DNA from: Hibiscus mutabilis
Taxonomy: Eukaryota; Streptophyta; Magnoliopsida; Malvales; Malvaceae
NCBI GenBank assembly: GCA_019671005.1
Contig: CM033717.1
Location: 73,577,850-73,641,849 of the forward strand
Reading direction: 5' to 3'
DNA length: 64,000 nucleotides
The notes beneath the pieces are model-generated. The model saw only the letters and a list, made by a program, of their open reading frames with translations. It was not told the origin of the DNA and searched no databases. Shown here piece after piece: positions 9,554-23,310 of this stretch; the stretch's first letter is position 1; each line of letters starts with the position of its first letter. The position numbers and the translations under genes were made by a program.

Positions 9554-12129
9554 ATGCGTGTTAAAGATAAAGAGCAGGTCAGCCAAGAAATGGAGGACCT
9601 TGATGACAATTATGCCAGCAAAAAGTCTTGGTCTTTGCTTTCTTGGGGTGATATCTTGTGTGCACAGATGGAGAATTGGGCTCATAGAGTTAGTATCCCC
9701 CAAACTTCATTTCCTGTTATCATTTTTTGTTTTCTGAAAAAGAACAAAAAGTTGCTTTTGATGACATTTTCTTATGGAAGTTGAGAAATTTTGTTGCTTG
9801 GATTGTATATGTGTTCTTGGTTTCTGAAAAGAATGTTGATTTGATGACAGTTTCTTATAATTCAATTCTGGGTACTTGTCTTTTTGGTGCTTTTTTTTTG
9901 CTTCAAGTTGAGAACTTTGTTTAATTGATATATCTCATAAACTGGTTATTATAATTAGACCCACGCTGAAATTCCATACTTGAAGATAGATTCAAGTTCC
10001 ACGTATTGTAATTAGGCACACACCACTCTTCCCTGTGTATGCACTTTGATCATCACTCATTAGTAACAATTTCATTTTTGATGAATTATTGAAGTATGTT
10101 TGGAATTTAGCTTTATATTTTTACGGTTTTCAATCAACCCATGACTTGGGATACATAGAGAGAGTGGTCCTTTGTCAATGGAATTGGTAAGCATGATATT
10201 TTCACCTGTGCTGTCGAGTGTCGACTGCCGGGGCAATCATTTTCAGAAGCTTGTGCAAAGCAGTTATATTGTTGTGAACTCAACACTTCCATTTCTTATA
10301 CAACCGTATCTGTAAATTATAGTTCTCTCTTCCTTGACAATGCTTCCTCAAGTTTCTTTTATGGTATTTTTTTGACAGTCCCCTCCTTTGTATGTTTCGT
10401 TCAGCTAGAAAGTATTTCTGAGGATTCAGTTGGCACGGAAAGAAAAAATGACCTGTTGACAAATTTTATCCCCACTCTTCGGTCGGGCGAATGGTCCGAC
10501 ATTGGGGGTCGTCCCTATATGGAGGATACTCACATATGCATTGCAGACTTGGCCAAGAATTTTGGCTGTGATTTAGTGAGTGAAGAAGCTATTTCCTTCT
10601 ATGGTGTAAGTTTGTAAACCATCCCCTTTTCTCTATATATTGGTATGCTGGACTTCCAATGCCCTTGCCTCTAATACTATTTTGTTTTAGAATATGGAGA
10701 TAAATTATTCTCCTAGTACTCTTTGATCTCGGAATAGAACCGTTGTGCGCTTGGTCATCTTGCAGTAATTCAGACGAGTTACTTTCATTTAACTGATTTA
10801 ATTGTGTAAAATGCTGGAACCTGTTTATTCTAACAAATGATTGGAACTTGAAAGTTACTGCAGCTTCTGTTCTTAACATTAACCATCTTGAAGTTGCATT
10901 TGAGTGAACCCGGAAGTGATAAATTCTGAAATTCCAGCCTTCCTGAACACAATTATGACAGCTATCGGTAAGCTTTGAAGCCATCAAATATTAGTGGTAT
11001 TGTCTTCATTTTCGGGTTATGTTCTTACTTTAGCTGTATGGTCTCTGTAAAGCAAGGATGTAAAATAGAAGTGATGCGTGATGAATTTGATGCAGAATTA
11101 TTAAAAAGGAAAACAAAATACCAAGGTGGTTTTTGATTCTCTTGAATCACATTGAACAAAACATAAGAGACAGATAAGTTCCTAGGAATTACATAAGAAT
11201 TATGTTTATTGACATAAAAGGAGCAGGTTTTTGATGGACACGGAGGAAAGGATGCATCTCGTTTTGTCCGTGATCATTTGCCTAGAGTTATTGTTGTGGA
11301 TGTTGATTTTCCCTTGGAACTTGAGAAAGCGGTCACCAGGTCGTTCATGGAGACTGATGCTGCATTTGCAAAGTCATGCTCTCTTGAGTCCTCACTGGCT
11401 TCTGGCACTACTGTTCTCACTGCAATGATATTTGGGAGGTAAGCACTTCCAAAGTTTTTTCTGGAGAAGTGAATGAAGCTGAAGCCTAACGACTTTTTTA
11501 GTGTTTATGTTTGAATAAACTTTTATGGTTTTTGCTTTGCCTGAAATGGATATCTTATCTTTGTCAGGTCTTTACTTGTGGCAAATGCTGGGGATTCTAG
11601 GGCGGTGCTTTCATGGCGTGGAACAGCTATAGAGATGTCAAAGGATCATAGGCCCTGTTGCATGAAAGAGAGGAGACGAATCGAGTCTCTGGGTGGATTC
11701 ATTGATGATGGTTATCTGAATGGCTTACTAGGGGTCACTCGTGCATTAGGGGATTGGCACCTTGAAGGTATGAAGGAAGTAGGCGAGAGAATTGACCCCC
11801 TAAGTGATGAACCAGAAATCAAACTGATAACACTGACCAAGGAAGACGAGTTTCTGATCATCGGTAGCGATGGAATATGGGATGTTTTTACTAGTCAAAA
11901 CGCCATAGATTTTACAAGGCGGAGACTTCAGGAGCACAACAATGTCAAGTTATGCTGCAAAGAAATAGTTGAAGAAGCAATTAAAAGAGGAGCAACAGAC
12001 AATCTGACTGTCATTCTTGTCAGTTTTCACTCGGAGCCGCCTCAGCCTTGTGTCAGACAAAGGGGAAGGGTCAGGAGAAGTATATCTGCCGAGGGGCTTC
12101 AGAGTCTCAAATGTCTCTTAGAAGGATAG
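9554..12129 (+). CDS. Protein phosphatase 2C
   Basis: Four exons in phase (9554-9688, 10405-10605, 11227-11438 and 11568-12129) give about 369 residues, normal for a single-domain plant PP2C. These Mn/Mg-dependent Ser/Thr phosphatases act mainly in cytosol and nucleus. Diagnostic motifs run in order: GGRPYMEDTH, VFDGHGGKDA (metal-binding Asp), TAMIFGRSLLVANAGDSRAV, GVTRALGDWH, GSDGIWDVFT and RGATDNLTV. All expected metal-binding Asp residues are present. The N-terminal 45 residues from exon 1 are variable and carry no clear targeting signal. The first ATG of the open frame was chosen as start; the start and exon 1 are the least certain parts. It ends 374 bases from the convergent transporter gene. 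From memory it fits the branch of the probable PP2C 27/49 type rather than the ABI1 clade. Confidence 0.88.
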
Positions 12130-12503
12130 AACTCAATACATTGTACACATAGGATAGAACTCAATACAATCACCAATTGAACAAAAGAACTTGAAAGAAT
12201 CAAATTAGTAAGGCTTTGGATTCTCTTTCCTGATCATTCTTATAAGCTTATAATGAAGCTTAGGGTAATTTGAGGAACAAAATTGATTTGTATGTGGGGC
12301 ACAGTTGATTGTAAACAGAAATAAGTCTGTTATTGTACAAGTTTTTGAGTACAAACTTTGATCAGGTATAGGTAAAATGAGTAATGTTCATTCTGATACA
12401 AAAATTCTTGTACATGCGAACTGAAGATCTTAGTGTGTATAAAAGAATGAAACACAATATAGATTGTAAACAGTTCGAGCCTCCGAGGTCTCGAGAAACT
12501 GCA
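12130..12503. other. Convergent 3' spacer between PP2C and MFS genes
   Basis: This holds the 3' ends of both genes, with AT-rich sequence suited to polyadenylation on either strand. A short direct repeat, GGATAGAACTCAATACA, occurs twice from 12123. I see no other gene. Confidence 0.4.
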
Positions 12504-14608
12504 TCAACTTGCAGTCACACTACTCTGAAGCAATTTCCCCTCATTTACCATCCTTTCGATCTCAGTTTTCGCAACACGAATCAAGAATAGACTAGCCAAG
12601 AATATAGAAAAAATTAGCATAAAAAATACATTATTCCAACCCCTAGTAGATATATACCCAGCCAAAAGAGGCCCAAGTGCTGCCCCGACAGAGCCGGTGC
12701 CATCTATGATTGCAGTCACAGTAGCTAATGCTCGGGAGTTTCCTTTAATCAAGTCCTGAGTACCAAGATCAGCTGCAACGGCTGTTGTTATTAGTGAATA
12801 AGGGCCATTCACTAGCAAGCCAGAGACAAACATCAATGAAAGGTCGGTAACCATCGAGACGCTTCCATAAATCCGGTACAAAATGAGTGATGGAATCGAT
12901 AGTAATAAGAAAGTAACTGAAGTAACTGCACGAGCATCAATGATATCCGAAATGAAACCTGCTAACACCCCACCAAAGATTCCTCCAATATCGAATATTG
13001 TAGAGAGGATCCCAGCAGTTTTATGGGACAACTGCACTCCAGCAACAGCTACGATTCAAACACGAATTTGCAATAATAAATAAACATCCACTGTTTCAGC
13101 TAATCAAACAGCAAGAACAGATTCAAACATAAAGAACATGATCAAGCTGCAAAGCAAATAATTTTTTAGATAATCATCTGTGATAGGCTAATGTCGCAAT
13201 ACAAGCCGTTTATCATTATGATAGGTGTCAAGTGGAAGTGCAGTGATGTATGCAGCTGAGGCATCCTAACAGACCGGAAGACTTGAACCTTATTCCTACA
13301 TGACCCGATCAATTCGATCAGGCACTCGCCATCTATTTTCATTGTTCAACTCTTTGACAACACGAAAAATCCATTGTTCAACTCTTTGACAACACGAAAA
13401 ATCCATTGTTCAACTCTTTGACAACATGAAAAAACCAAAAGCTCTACACTCCCTCTATCTATCCATGGGATGGAAGGGCGGACCGGTTTTAGTGTTTTAC
13501 TAATACATGAAATGGTTAACTTAAGATTAGCACTGACAGTTTATTGCCATAGTCATATTATTGAGAATGCATTTCTACTGAAATTTTCTACTGGATATCC
13601 TAAAAAAGCTCGAGTTTCCTCTTGAAATAATAATGACATAAAGTGATAACAAGTACCTGTATGTCTTATGTAGAAGGGCAACCAATACAAAAATGTATAA
13701 GCCACCAACTTGGAGAAGAAGAGGCAGAAGGCAAATGGTGCCACACCAGGCAACTTCCATGCCTCCAAGAATCCAATGGCGGCCGAAGAATCGGAATCCT
13801 TGTTCTCGAGCAGCCCTGCTTCCTCAGACTCCACTTTTTCTAAACTCCCTGCGGTTTCTCCCTCCACATTCATCTCAATCTCGTTCTCACTCGCCATCAT
13901 CTCGAACCCCAAATCATCAGGACTAACAACTAAGAAACAAAAAACCAAAGCCCCAACTACAATAACCAATAATCCAGGCAGCAAAAAAGACCAGCCCCAA
14001 CCAAACTCCAGTACCCCAGAAGCCACAACAGATCCAATAATGTTCCCAACAGATGTATGTGAAGTCCAAACCCCCATAATTAACCCTCTCTTCTCCTTCC
14101 CAAACCAATTCCCAACAACAGCAACCACACAAGGCCACCCAATAGATTGAAAAACCCCACAAACAACTTGAACTCCAATGAAATAGCCAAACAAATGGAC
14201 ATCAAACCAATAGCCGAACCCGAAAATTATGGTCAAAAGGCCACTACCCATCATTCCAAACACAAGAAACAGCCTCAAATCAACCCTATCACCTACATGT
14301 CCTGCAAAATACATCCCTATGGCATATGATGTTAAAAACGCAAGATCAAGCTCACCGAGACGATGGGTTCCTTCCGGACCGTTGAACGGTGCCCATCCGG
14401 TGTCGGACGAGGTAGAATTCGATTGAACTGTGGGTCCTAAGACGCTTTTCACAATGCTGGGGGTTTTCCGGGAAGCGTGGAACGAGGCGTAGGCTAAGAA
14501 AGTGAGAATCAAGACGAGGATTTGGTGGAAGAAAAGGGTTTTGTGCGGGGGCTTTAGGGTTGGGAAAAGGGTGAATCCAGGAGCTAGGGTTGGAGTTTTG
14601 GATTGCAT
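12504..14608 (-). CDS. Putative glycerol-3-phosphate transporter (MFS, organophosphate:Pi antiporter type)
   Basis: Two exons, 14608-13657 and 13048-12504, join in phase to give about 498 residues, typical of the plant G3Pp family with 12 membrane helices. The start is the only ATG before a hydrophobic helix (LVLILTFLAYASFHASRK, helix 1). Features in order: SRKTPSIVKSVLGP, a helix pair with GDRVDLR (the MFS loop-2 motif), the acidic central loop (about residues 240-285, rich in Glu), LVAYTFLYWLPFYIRHT, then KTAGILSTIFDIGGIFGGVLAG and a basic C-terminal tail. The family is related to bacterial GlpT and exchanges organic phosphate for Pi; plant members are linked to phosphate starvation, but the substrate here is inferred. 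The single intron contains a 32-bp tandem repeat. No lesions are visible. Confidence 0.85.
13341..13434. repeat. 32-bp tandem repeat, three copies
   Basis: The unit containing ATTGTTCAACTCTTTGACAA is repeated three times head to tail, nearly identical, inside the intron of the MFS gene. It probably arose by slippage or unequal exchange; no function is evident. Confidence 0.85.
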
Positions 14609-16283
14609 TGAAAACGATTTTGGGGTCTTCGAAATCTGAAACTCTTTTGAAAAATGGAATCTTTCATGTGAATTGAAACAAATATGGATATTTGATAGTA
14701 TACAAAAATGTAAGATTTTTTGTTAAGAAAGGAGAGAACTTGGATCAGAGATGAAGAAGAAAACTGGAAATTTAGGACAGGACATCACCTGATCTGAATC
14801 TGGCAACTGGCAGGCAAGACTGTTAACGTAAAATGTCGAACTTTCAGTCTCGGATTTCATTTTCCTATATTAGGACTGCCCATCGTAATTGAATTCTCAG
14901 TTGACTTTTCAACCGCAGTCAACTTTTAATTCCTAACATTTGATGATCAACAAATACGACAAACGTATAATTTTATGTTAAGAAAGAACTTATAAACTTT
15001 AAAGACCGCAAATTTATAAAATTTTAAAGAAAAAAAATATTTTTTTAATAAAAATACATAAAAAGTTTTTTAAATTTATTCTTTCAGTCCCCTCTCGGTC
15101 CATCTTTAAGCACTAATTATTATAAAGCACGAGTATATATAATAAGATTTAAACAAAAATATAATAAAATTTAGATGGATTTATACATAATATTTATATA
15201 ACGAGATTTAAAAGAACAAATTTAAGATATATATTTTTTTGTTTAGATTGTAGAATAAATTGTTTGAAAATATCCATCATTCACCGAGCTTCATCTTTTT
15301 ATATTGAATTCTGTTTAAACTATATTTTTCTCGTGAAAGAAAGTTAATATGAAATAATATAAAACGAAAAATCAACTTAATATATAGATAAATTATGAAT
15401 AAGAAAATACGTAAAAACTAAAATATAAAATAAAAGGGAGTCTATAAGGTTAATTTATTTATTTATTGTACTTATACCTATTATTGAAAAATAATTAATT
15501 TTTTTATAACAAAAAGTACTTTCAATAAATTTTACTATTTTCTTTTGAATTGAATAAATCTTATTAATTAAAGAGATTATTATTTTCAAGCACGGAGTAA
15601 GCATAAATAATTCTAGTAGCTATTTAATTGAAAAACAAAACCCAAATGAATAATGGAGCCTAAGATCCAATCCAGTTATTCGGCCTTATTTTCTTATCAA
15701 AGCCCAATTTTAGAGCTTAATACTTGTATACAAATTAAGGACGAATAAAACTTGACTTAAAAAAATTAAAATTGTAACTGGACTCGAACTTTAAAGATTC
15801 AAATTTTTAATAATTCGTAGATAATTTTCAAGCTCAAGTCAAACCCCTCAACTTTGAATATACAATTATAGACAGTTGTTTAAATTAAAACCAAATAGTA
15901 CCATAACATTGTAAAAATTTATAATTAAATTCGAACAGAAGCTCAAACAACTTAACTTGACTCGAACAGTAGTATAACTTGACTCGAAATATGTTACTCC
16001 TGCAGTAATAAAACCATTTCAGTTAGTTTGTCTAGACATACACCAATCTCTGTCTTAACTGTTCTTGACTCGGAATAATAATAATGATAATCACATGCTT
16101 AAAATCTCTCTTTGCCCAAGAGCATAAAATAAGATGGTCAATATGATCAGAAATTCATACAAATTTGTTAAAACTCTAACTAACAAACTTGCTGTTGACA
16201 AGGGAAGAAGTTATCGGGGGCAGGGAATATGATAAAAGGAAAAAGAAGTTTGATTAGATAACAGGAGTATTAAAATACTGTAC
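14609..16283. other. Spacer without recognised gene
   Basis: The first 250 bases are the promoter and leader side of the MFS gene. The rest is AT-rich. It should include the 3' end of the BAG6-like gene, but I could not identify its last exon. Nothing else is recognisable. Confidence 0.4.
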
Positions 16284-19200
16284 CTTCCGACGTTTTGTGT
16301 TCGGTGGGTTCGGTTCACAGTCACTTGGTCTATGTGAATTCCCAGTACTAGAGTCGTCGGCCTGCAAATACAGCAGTATTTAGCATCATTTTTAACATCA
16401 TATTTTATCCCAAGTGCTATATTTCCGTTAACTCTTTATGCATATTTGATCATGGAATGAATTATTAAGACCTAAATCGGCAATCCATGGTTTAGATCCG
16501 ACACATATCAACACCGCTACAAAATAACCAAGGACAAGACGCATGCTTACTGGGGTGGAAATAGTTGCTTCTTCAGCAGTACTTTGTTGTAAACCCGCAT
16601 GCTGAGAGTGAGAAATGTATGGCATGATCTAATGAAGCAAATTAGATAAAAGCACCCCTTGATCAGCAGTATTTGGCTCAGATGCTGGAGCACCACTGGA
16701 TGTTTCCGCTTGCCCTCGGACAGAATCTGTAGCTGTTCCTGGTGAACCGGCTTCCTCTACCTGAATTTCACCACCAGGGTAAATTGTCCTTAGGAACTGA
16801 AGAATACTGCTAGAAATTTGTCTCTCTGAGTCTTGGTTGTTGAGTCCTGTCAGCTGCTAGAATGCTGATATTGACACTGCGTGTATAGGGCCACTCCTGT
16901 CGTCTTGAATTGGCAATTGGTAATGAACCTGCAACATGAAGCAATTTGATGATCAATTCCAGAATTGGCATTTGGTACATATCAAAATACAGAAAATAGT
17001 CAGGTATTCCATACCTCTTCGTATTTGTATATCAATACGCCTAGGAAGAAACCCTGTCCCAAGTCCATTAACTAAACCAAATCCAGACTGTACAGTTCCC
17101 ACGGGGATGGCAGCAAAGCTAGTTCCTGGTTGAAGAGGAGGAGCCTAAACATATACAGACAAATCAACAAAAACTAAAATCATTGACATCAAACAAGTGG
17201 AGGGTTTGGTTAAGCTGTTAGAACATTACCTGAACCATGAGAGGGATTGGACTAGAAGGTGATATGAAAACTGCAGGTCCAGCATTAACAACAGCTTTGG
17301 ACTGCCAACAAAGAACAAAACAAAGCAAACCATTACAGCTACATAGAGCAGAAATTCTGCAAAAAAATAGTTACAAAATAGTGGATGTAGAAGGAAATAT
17401 CTTACCGGTGTTTGACCTAAGCATACTGTCATGGTTGTACGGCCAAGCTCAAGTAAAAGTGAGCCCAAGTTATTCAGTTGAGCTCCAATTCTCAATGCAT
17501 TGGACTGTGCAAGCAGCAGTTCTGAGGGGTCGGTCACATTTCCTTGATCCTCCAATTGCCTTGCAAGTTGCTGTTGGCATAATAAAACATAGTATTGAGA
17601 ACTCAAAAAATAAAAATAAAATCAACAAGGCCATACAAGCCCCCTCCTTTTCTGCCTGCAGATTTATTCACATCTCAAGAAAATAAGGAAGCTGTTACAT
17701 AAACAGGTAGCTTTAGGAAAGAAACTAAAAAGGTACTTTAGGACGCACCTGTAGACTTTCTCCAGCTAGTTCTGTGAGCAGTTGTCTGGTAGAGAGTAAC
17801 ACTTCAGCCAAAGATGCAAGTGTTGGAAGACCTTCATGTACAGTTCCTGAATTTGATACAGAATTACAATCCCTATATCCAGTCCTACTCATTGAAGCTG
17901 TCTGAGAATCATTTACCCCAGCTCTACCTGCCATTCAGATGAGTTGCAAATCATCAATGAACCAACATGCTTTCCAGCAACAGACAGATAATATCACATT
18001 TTTATTGAGGGAAAACTAACCAAGGGCATCAAATTCGTTCCGTATATGATTAAGATATTGTGACAAAGAATCGGGGATTACCTACAAACACAAAGAAAAG
18101 TAAGAACATAAAAACTTCAAGCTCAGATACAGGTATTCCACAAGTTCTATTTTCATGAACAAATCCACTTTGACACATACAATGAGACAGACAAATTAGC
18201 AAGGAAGTAAGAATTGCAAACTCACAGGAGGCTGCAGAGGTCCAATGGAAACCGCTGCAGGAAGTCCAAAAGCACTACGGGCTCTATCAGATTGACTTGA
18301 CATGCCAGCTTGTTCAGTTCGAACCTGGGATGAATTTGGCATGCCACTACCACCAGATGTTCTTTCTAGTCTTTGTGAACCTTCATCATTTGGTATCCAT
18401 CGATTTCGTTTCCCAAGAAAGGCACACAGAGAAGAATACAGATATTAAAGCACATAAAAAATCTTTATATATATATATTTTTTTTTAATAAAAAACCCAC
18501 TTTTTATGATAGACCTCTGACAATGAGGAATTTTGAATGTTCGGCTCTTATGGATCCCTTTTCTAAGTTATTTGTTGTGTGCCAAACCACAAAAAGCTTA
18601 CACAAATACTTTCACTATATATAAGAGAAACATAAACTAAGAAAGGTTCAACCATCGAGATAACTGTCATTACTTAATGGAAGTAGAAAAATAAACTCAC
18701 CCTGGCATCAACCCCAGGCACTTGCCATATTTGACAATCCCAAAGAGCCAAGAATGGTGGAGACAATCTGCTCAGAAGGAAAGAAGCAAAATAAAAATTA
18801 AGAAATCATCGTAAAATATACATTTCCCTGTAGAAATATTCTCCATTTTGCATCAAATTACAACAGTACCCGACTGATTTCAGGAAGAACTCCATCCCCT
18901 TGATCAGGCAGATTAAAAGTTTCTATGACAATTGGAACATGATTACTATGAGACCACAGCTTGTACCTGATGCAGGATCGTTTGCTGCAAATAGCAATGC
19001 TAAATATTAATAACAATGATAACCAGCTTTTCCCCCTTTTCAGAAACATAATCAATGCACATTAAAATGATATTACAAAAGCAAATTACCACACACACAT
19101 ATATATATTATAAACAGATCACAGGTTTGTACCAAAGAAAGTGCGACAGACATAAAAGAAAGAATGCTCAAGCAAGAAGTGTTCTAATGAGAATGATGTT

Positions 19201-21276
19201 GGCAATCATCTGGTGTCATTCAACATCAGCTACCACATTTTAATCTCTGAACAGAGTAACATTTAGAAGCCCATTCTTCATTGACTAACAAACACTCTCA
19301 AGCCCTCAAAAAGGTACACATAAAAAATGGATTCATCTTATCTCAACACACCCCCGTTGCTTCTGGCAGAACTGTCAGAAGTTGGGATCAACATTTTCTT
19401 CCATCCAAGTTTCTATGGCTATCTCTCCCTCAAATGCAAAAGTGTCAATTAAGATTCTCCTTGTTTAACATTATCTCAATATATATATATATAATATCAT
19501 TCAATAAGGAAACAAGTATCAGTAGTCTTATAGAAGCAAGACAACGGGGGAGGTGCTGTACTCGTGTTCTTTTAACATTAACACAAGCACATGAGGTCAT
19601 TTGCTTGTCAAACCAAGGTTAAAATGATTCAATGGAGGTTTGTGTAGCCACTAGAATTAATCATTCATAAGAAATAGGAAAAGTTTATTGCGGTAGGCAT
19701 GGAATGAGGCATACCTAATTGTAATAATAATAATAATGATGATAATAATAAAAACAAATAATCCTTTACTGGCCAATACTTCGTCAGTTCGTCTCAAACA
19801 TGCATGTGGCAGACAGTCAACAAAACTAAATTTTGTAAGGCATTGCATAGTGAGCTGAGCACTTCACACTTGTCAATCATTAATTAGGGCCAATACCAGT
19901 AATCCACCAAATGTGAAGCTACTAGCAAACGACAGAAAGACTTTTGCTTTAGCATAAAGCCCACACAATTTTTAGTTTTTTTTTTTATTTCCCCTGAAAG
20001 ACATGGCCCTATGCAATGTTTGTACCATTTAAAAAAAAGAAAAGAAAAAGAAAGATGATAATCAGATAATGGATCCTAAAGTGCAGCAAAACCTGAATGA
20101 TTAGGTAAGCCATCAGACGAGGGTGGAACTGGCTGCCTGACCACAAGGTGTCCTCGACATCTACCTCAAGTTAAGGAACTCAACTCAAATTCTAAATATG
20201 AACAGATAAACATGAAAAATAATCCATAATTTAATCCAAGTTACAAGTTATTCATCCATACAAAACAGATTAATATTTAGCTACATTGTAAACATTAAAT
20301 TCTCTGATTGGAGAAAATTTCCACCATCTAATGATCCATTCCACCTTTCCTTAAAAAATATCAAAGTTTATGGATTACGTTCAGTAGTTCTTCTGCCCCT
20401 TATTTGAGTAAGGCTGGAAGGTAACGGCATATGGCAGTATTCTTTTAGGTCCCAATGAGAGTGGACCTACTACCGGAACAAAATAGCAGCAATAAATAGG
20501 AAGGAGCAACTTCTTACCTGAGAAAATCAATAAAATCCGATAGCTACTTTACAAATCAATATGAACATTTAAAAGAAAATGGATACGGTATGCAGAAAGG
20601 AGTTGATCATCTTTTAGAACCTTTCCGCGACAAATAAGCCGTTATTGCTCTGATAACACACCAGTTACAGAAGCAATCTGTTCTTTTAATGCAGGAACTG
20701 GCATCTGTAATATATTCAGAGAGAAGAAATAAATAGAAAAGTGCAACTGTTAAACAATTTCTGATATATAATTTAGTACAAATACATCAGTACAAGTGGC
20801 AAGCCAATCCTAAATGAAGTTAAAAGATTAAAGATTAGGAAACCTTAACTATCCACATAAAATATCAGGTTCCATAAAGTCACAGTAACCATAGGAAGCT
20901 ATCATATCAATATTGTTGTGAACTGCTACTAGCAAAATTAGACAACATTTTACATTAACAGTTCGAATTCTTCAAGAAATGAAAAAAATATTCAATGTAA
21001 AGTACAGGATGCATCAAACAAAAGCTTAACAGAAAAAACTTCTAATTAAATATACATTAACAAATTGTAATTGGTGAACTGAACCACATCGTAAAACAGC
21101 ACAATCACAGAACGTGGGTACGACCATGACAAAACAAACTGATAGTAATTTACCTGTTTATCTACTCTCAAAGTATAAGTCTGAGAGTCCAATGTTCTAA
21201 TTTTTATTTCTATTGAGGCCTCAGAATCTTCCATTGCAGTATCTAGCAGAACTTTATCAGCACCGGAGCTTCTTAT
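16284..21276 (-). pseudogene. BAG6-like ubiquitin-domain protein gene, decayed
   Basis: Exons of a BAG6/Scythe-like gene are recognisable on the minus strand: 21234-21154 and 20704-20587 (ubiquitin-like domain), then pieces near 20.1, 18.9, 18.75, 18.4-18.2, 18.05, 17.93-17.75, 17.57-17.41, 17.30-17.23, 17.14-17.02, 16.93-16.55 and 16.36-16.28 kb. Intact proteins of this kind are chaperone cofactors in protein quality control. Lesions are: a TAA at 20642-20644 (SEQ-stop-RLICRGK); short deletions in the exon near 20.1 kb that shift the VVRQPVPP frame; further frameshifts near 18.93 kb, 18.73 kb and 16.83 kb; and a TAG at 16629-16631 (LLH-stop-IMP, usually Q). The likely ancestral ATG reads ATA at 21276-21274. 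Middle exons (such as LARQLEDQGNVTDPSELLLA and LGSLLLELGRTTM) are still open, and most splice sites survive. This is a decayed copy; family identity is from memory of the domain order. Confidence 0.8.
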
Positions 21277-22779
21277 TTTCTTCTAACCACACAAAAACCT
21301 GTAATCGAGGAAAACAATGAACCTTTTGAGGTGGCAAAATAAGTGTTTTATTTTTAATGGATCAACAAAAATAAGTTTCATAAATACTAAGCAAGCGCTC
21401 ACTAGAAATAACAGAAACAAAATAGCATGCGGAAAGTCAGTCCTGCTACCAAATTTCCGTGTCCCTTTCCCCATAAATAACAAGCATACAACAACTATCT
21501 TTTACTTTCTTCAACACCCCCATAAATAACAAGCATATAACAAATATGTTATAAATAAATTAGGGCAAGGAAATTGAATTCTAATCAACCAATAAAACAA
21601 TATGACACTCCATATCGGATATCATTACACATTAGTGCTAAAACAAGAAACAAACAAACTTATTAAAAAAATTCTGACCAAGCGAAATGCTTACGCATTC
21701 TTGGCATTATCCTTTACGCCATGTTCCATTTTCCAACAATAATCTTCCTGGCAGGCCTATAGACGAGTATCTAAGATTCAGTATCTTCAAATCAATAAAA
21801 AACAATCGTCAATAACACATTAACACAGTCGGAATTACTAATTGCATTAGATAACGGGAAGAATTTTATACTTTTAGACAACAATCGTGAATGATTTGTA
21901 CTACTCTCATCTCATCGATATTAATGAACATTTCATTCCACTATAATGTTCTTATCCTAAAATCTTAGAAGCACATCCAAGTCCAACAGTCTTTATAAGT
22001 ATCTGTAGAGTACTAACCTCAAATAAAATGATATAAACAATCTCATGTAATGGAAGTCATAATGTCATTGTCTTATAGAAAAGCACCTGTAACTCAGCAA
22101 GCTCCAAAAAGGAAAAATCAAAACTTTCCCCGCAAATAAATAAATAACATTAAAAAACACCATTCCAACTGCAAGAACTCAAAATCCACTTTTAATCCTT
22201 TTAGGCCAGATATGCAGGAATGCCAGCTAACTTCCATCCTCCAAATATTCTGAACACTAACATTGATACAAAACATGAATCTATGACTGTTAAAAATATT
22301 GGATTCTGACAACCAAAATGACTACGAAATAAATTGAAGTTATTACGATAACGCTCTGGAGCAAGTAAAACTCGTGTGGCGTCACCATATAGTTTGATCT
22401 TAGACAAAGCCTCCCCAAACAAAATTTGAAGTCTGGGTTCTAATTACTTACATTCTTCAATACCCACCAAAGCTTTCAGCTTTAAGGGGACAAAAACAAT
22501 ATAACAGAAACATGACTGAAACCTTGAAGTTGAACAACGAAGTTTTCCCCCACTAAAGAGGGTTTTATAAGATTCCAAAAAAAAACAACAACAAAGAAAA
22601 CAAAAGGCATAACCTTTTTCGAGTCTAGCCCTCCAAAACAGATTAAAGATCAAAACTTTAAAATCCAAAATAGATACCCAAAAATAAAATACAAATCAAA
22701 ATGGTGAGTGGAATGAAATTTTGATCAAACATAGACCCAATAACATAGTTTGAAGTTAGGATGGGTGAGAAGATATACC
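21277..22779 (-). other. First (leader) intron of the BAG6-like gene
   Basis: No coding exon is seen. The sequence lies between a GT donor at 22779 side (leader exon) and the acceptor just 5' of the former start codon. It contains dispersed AT-rich stretches only. Confidence 0.45.
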
Positions 22780-22955
22780 TTGTTGAAGATTGAGGAAGGA
22801 GAGAGAGAAAGAGGCCTCAGCTCTCAAGCGAAAGAGATGATGATAAAACCGATAGAGAGAGAGAGAGAGATATAGACAAGCCAAATTGATTAGAGAGATA
22901 CCCTCCCTCCCTCTCCCCTTACTTTCACTGTTGTTTTTGTGTTCTTAAGCAGCTG
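22780..22955 (-). promoter_or_regulatory. 5' leader exon and core promoter region of the BAG6-like gene
   Basis: On the minus strand the sequence is CT-rich with a (TC)n run (the GA repeat at about 22853-22873) and ends in CAACAAG followed by a GTATATCT donor, as in a plant 5' UTR exon. The assignment is inferred from position and composition. Confidence 0.45.
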
Positions 22956-23059
22956 CTGCGGTGGCAGATGATAATCGCGGACTCGGCAAAATTGGGACAA
23001 TATTATATCTGAAAACAAATATTTTGAAAAATATAGCACCCAAATTATTTTTGAATTTA

Positions 23060-23310
23060 TTATACTTTTTATAATATTTTTTAAGGTCTGATAGTTTTTA
23101 ATCCGACTTCATCAAAAATTAAAAAAAAAACATAAAATTCGGTTGCTTTTAATTCAACCTCATGAGAAAAAGTAATAAAAAATATGAAATCAAGATGATT
23201 TTAATCCAACCTCATAACAAAAAAATAAAAAAAATATAAAAGTAAGATGCTTTCAATCCGACCTTAAAAAAAATAAAAGGTCAGTTGATTGCAGTCCGAC
23301 CTCATGGCTG
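23060..23310. repeat. Degenerate tandem repeat, about 60-65 bp, four copies
   Basis: Phrases like TTTTAATCCGACTTCAT followed by an A-rich run recur four times (at about 23095, 23150, 23205 and 23295) with many changes. It lies just upstream of the mobile-domain ORF and is probably non-coding transposon sequence. Confidence 0.5.

Noticed and set aside
10589..10987. 132-residue minus-strand open frame
   Set aside because: It lies in a PP2C intron and its edge overlaps the exon; no domain or splice context supports it.
13575..14426. Several long open frames overlapping the MFS first exon on both strands
   Set aside because: They are shadows of the high-GC transporter exon; only the minus-strand frame has membrane helices and family motifs.
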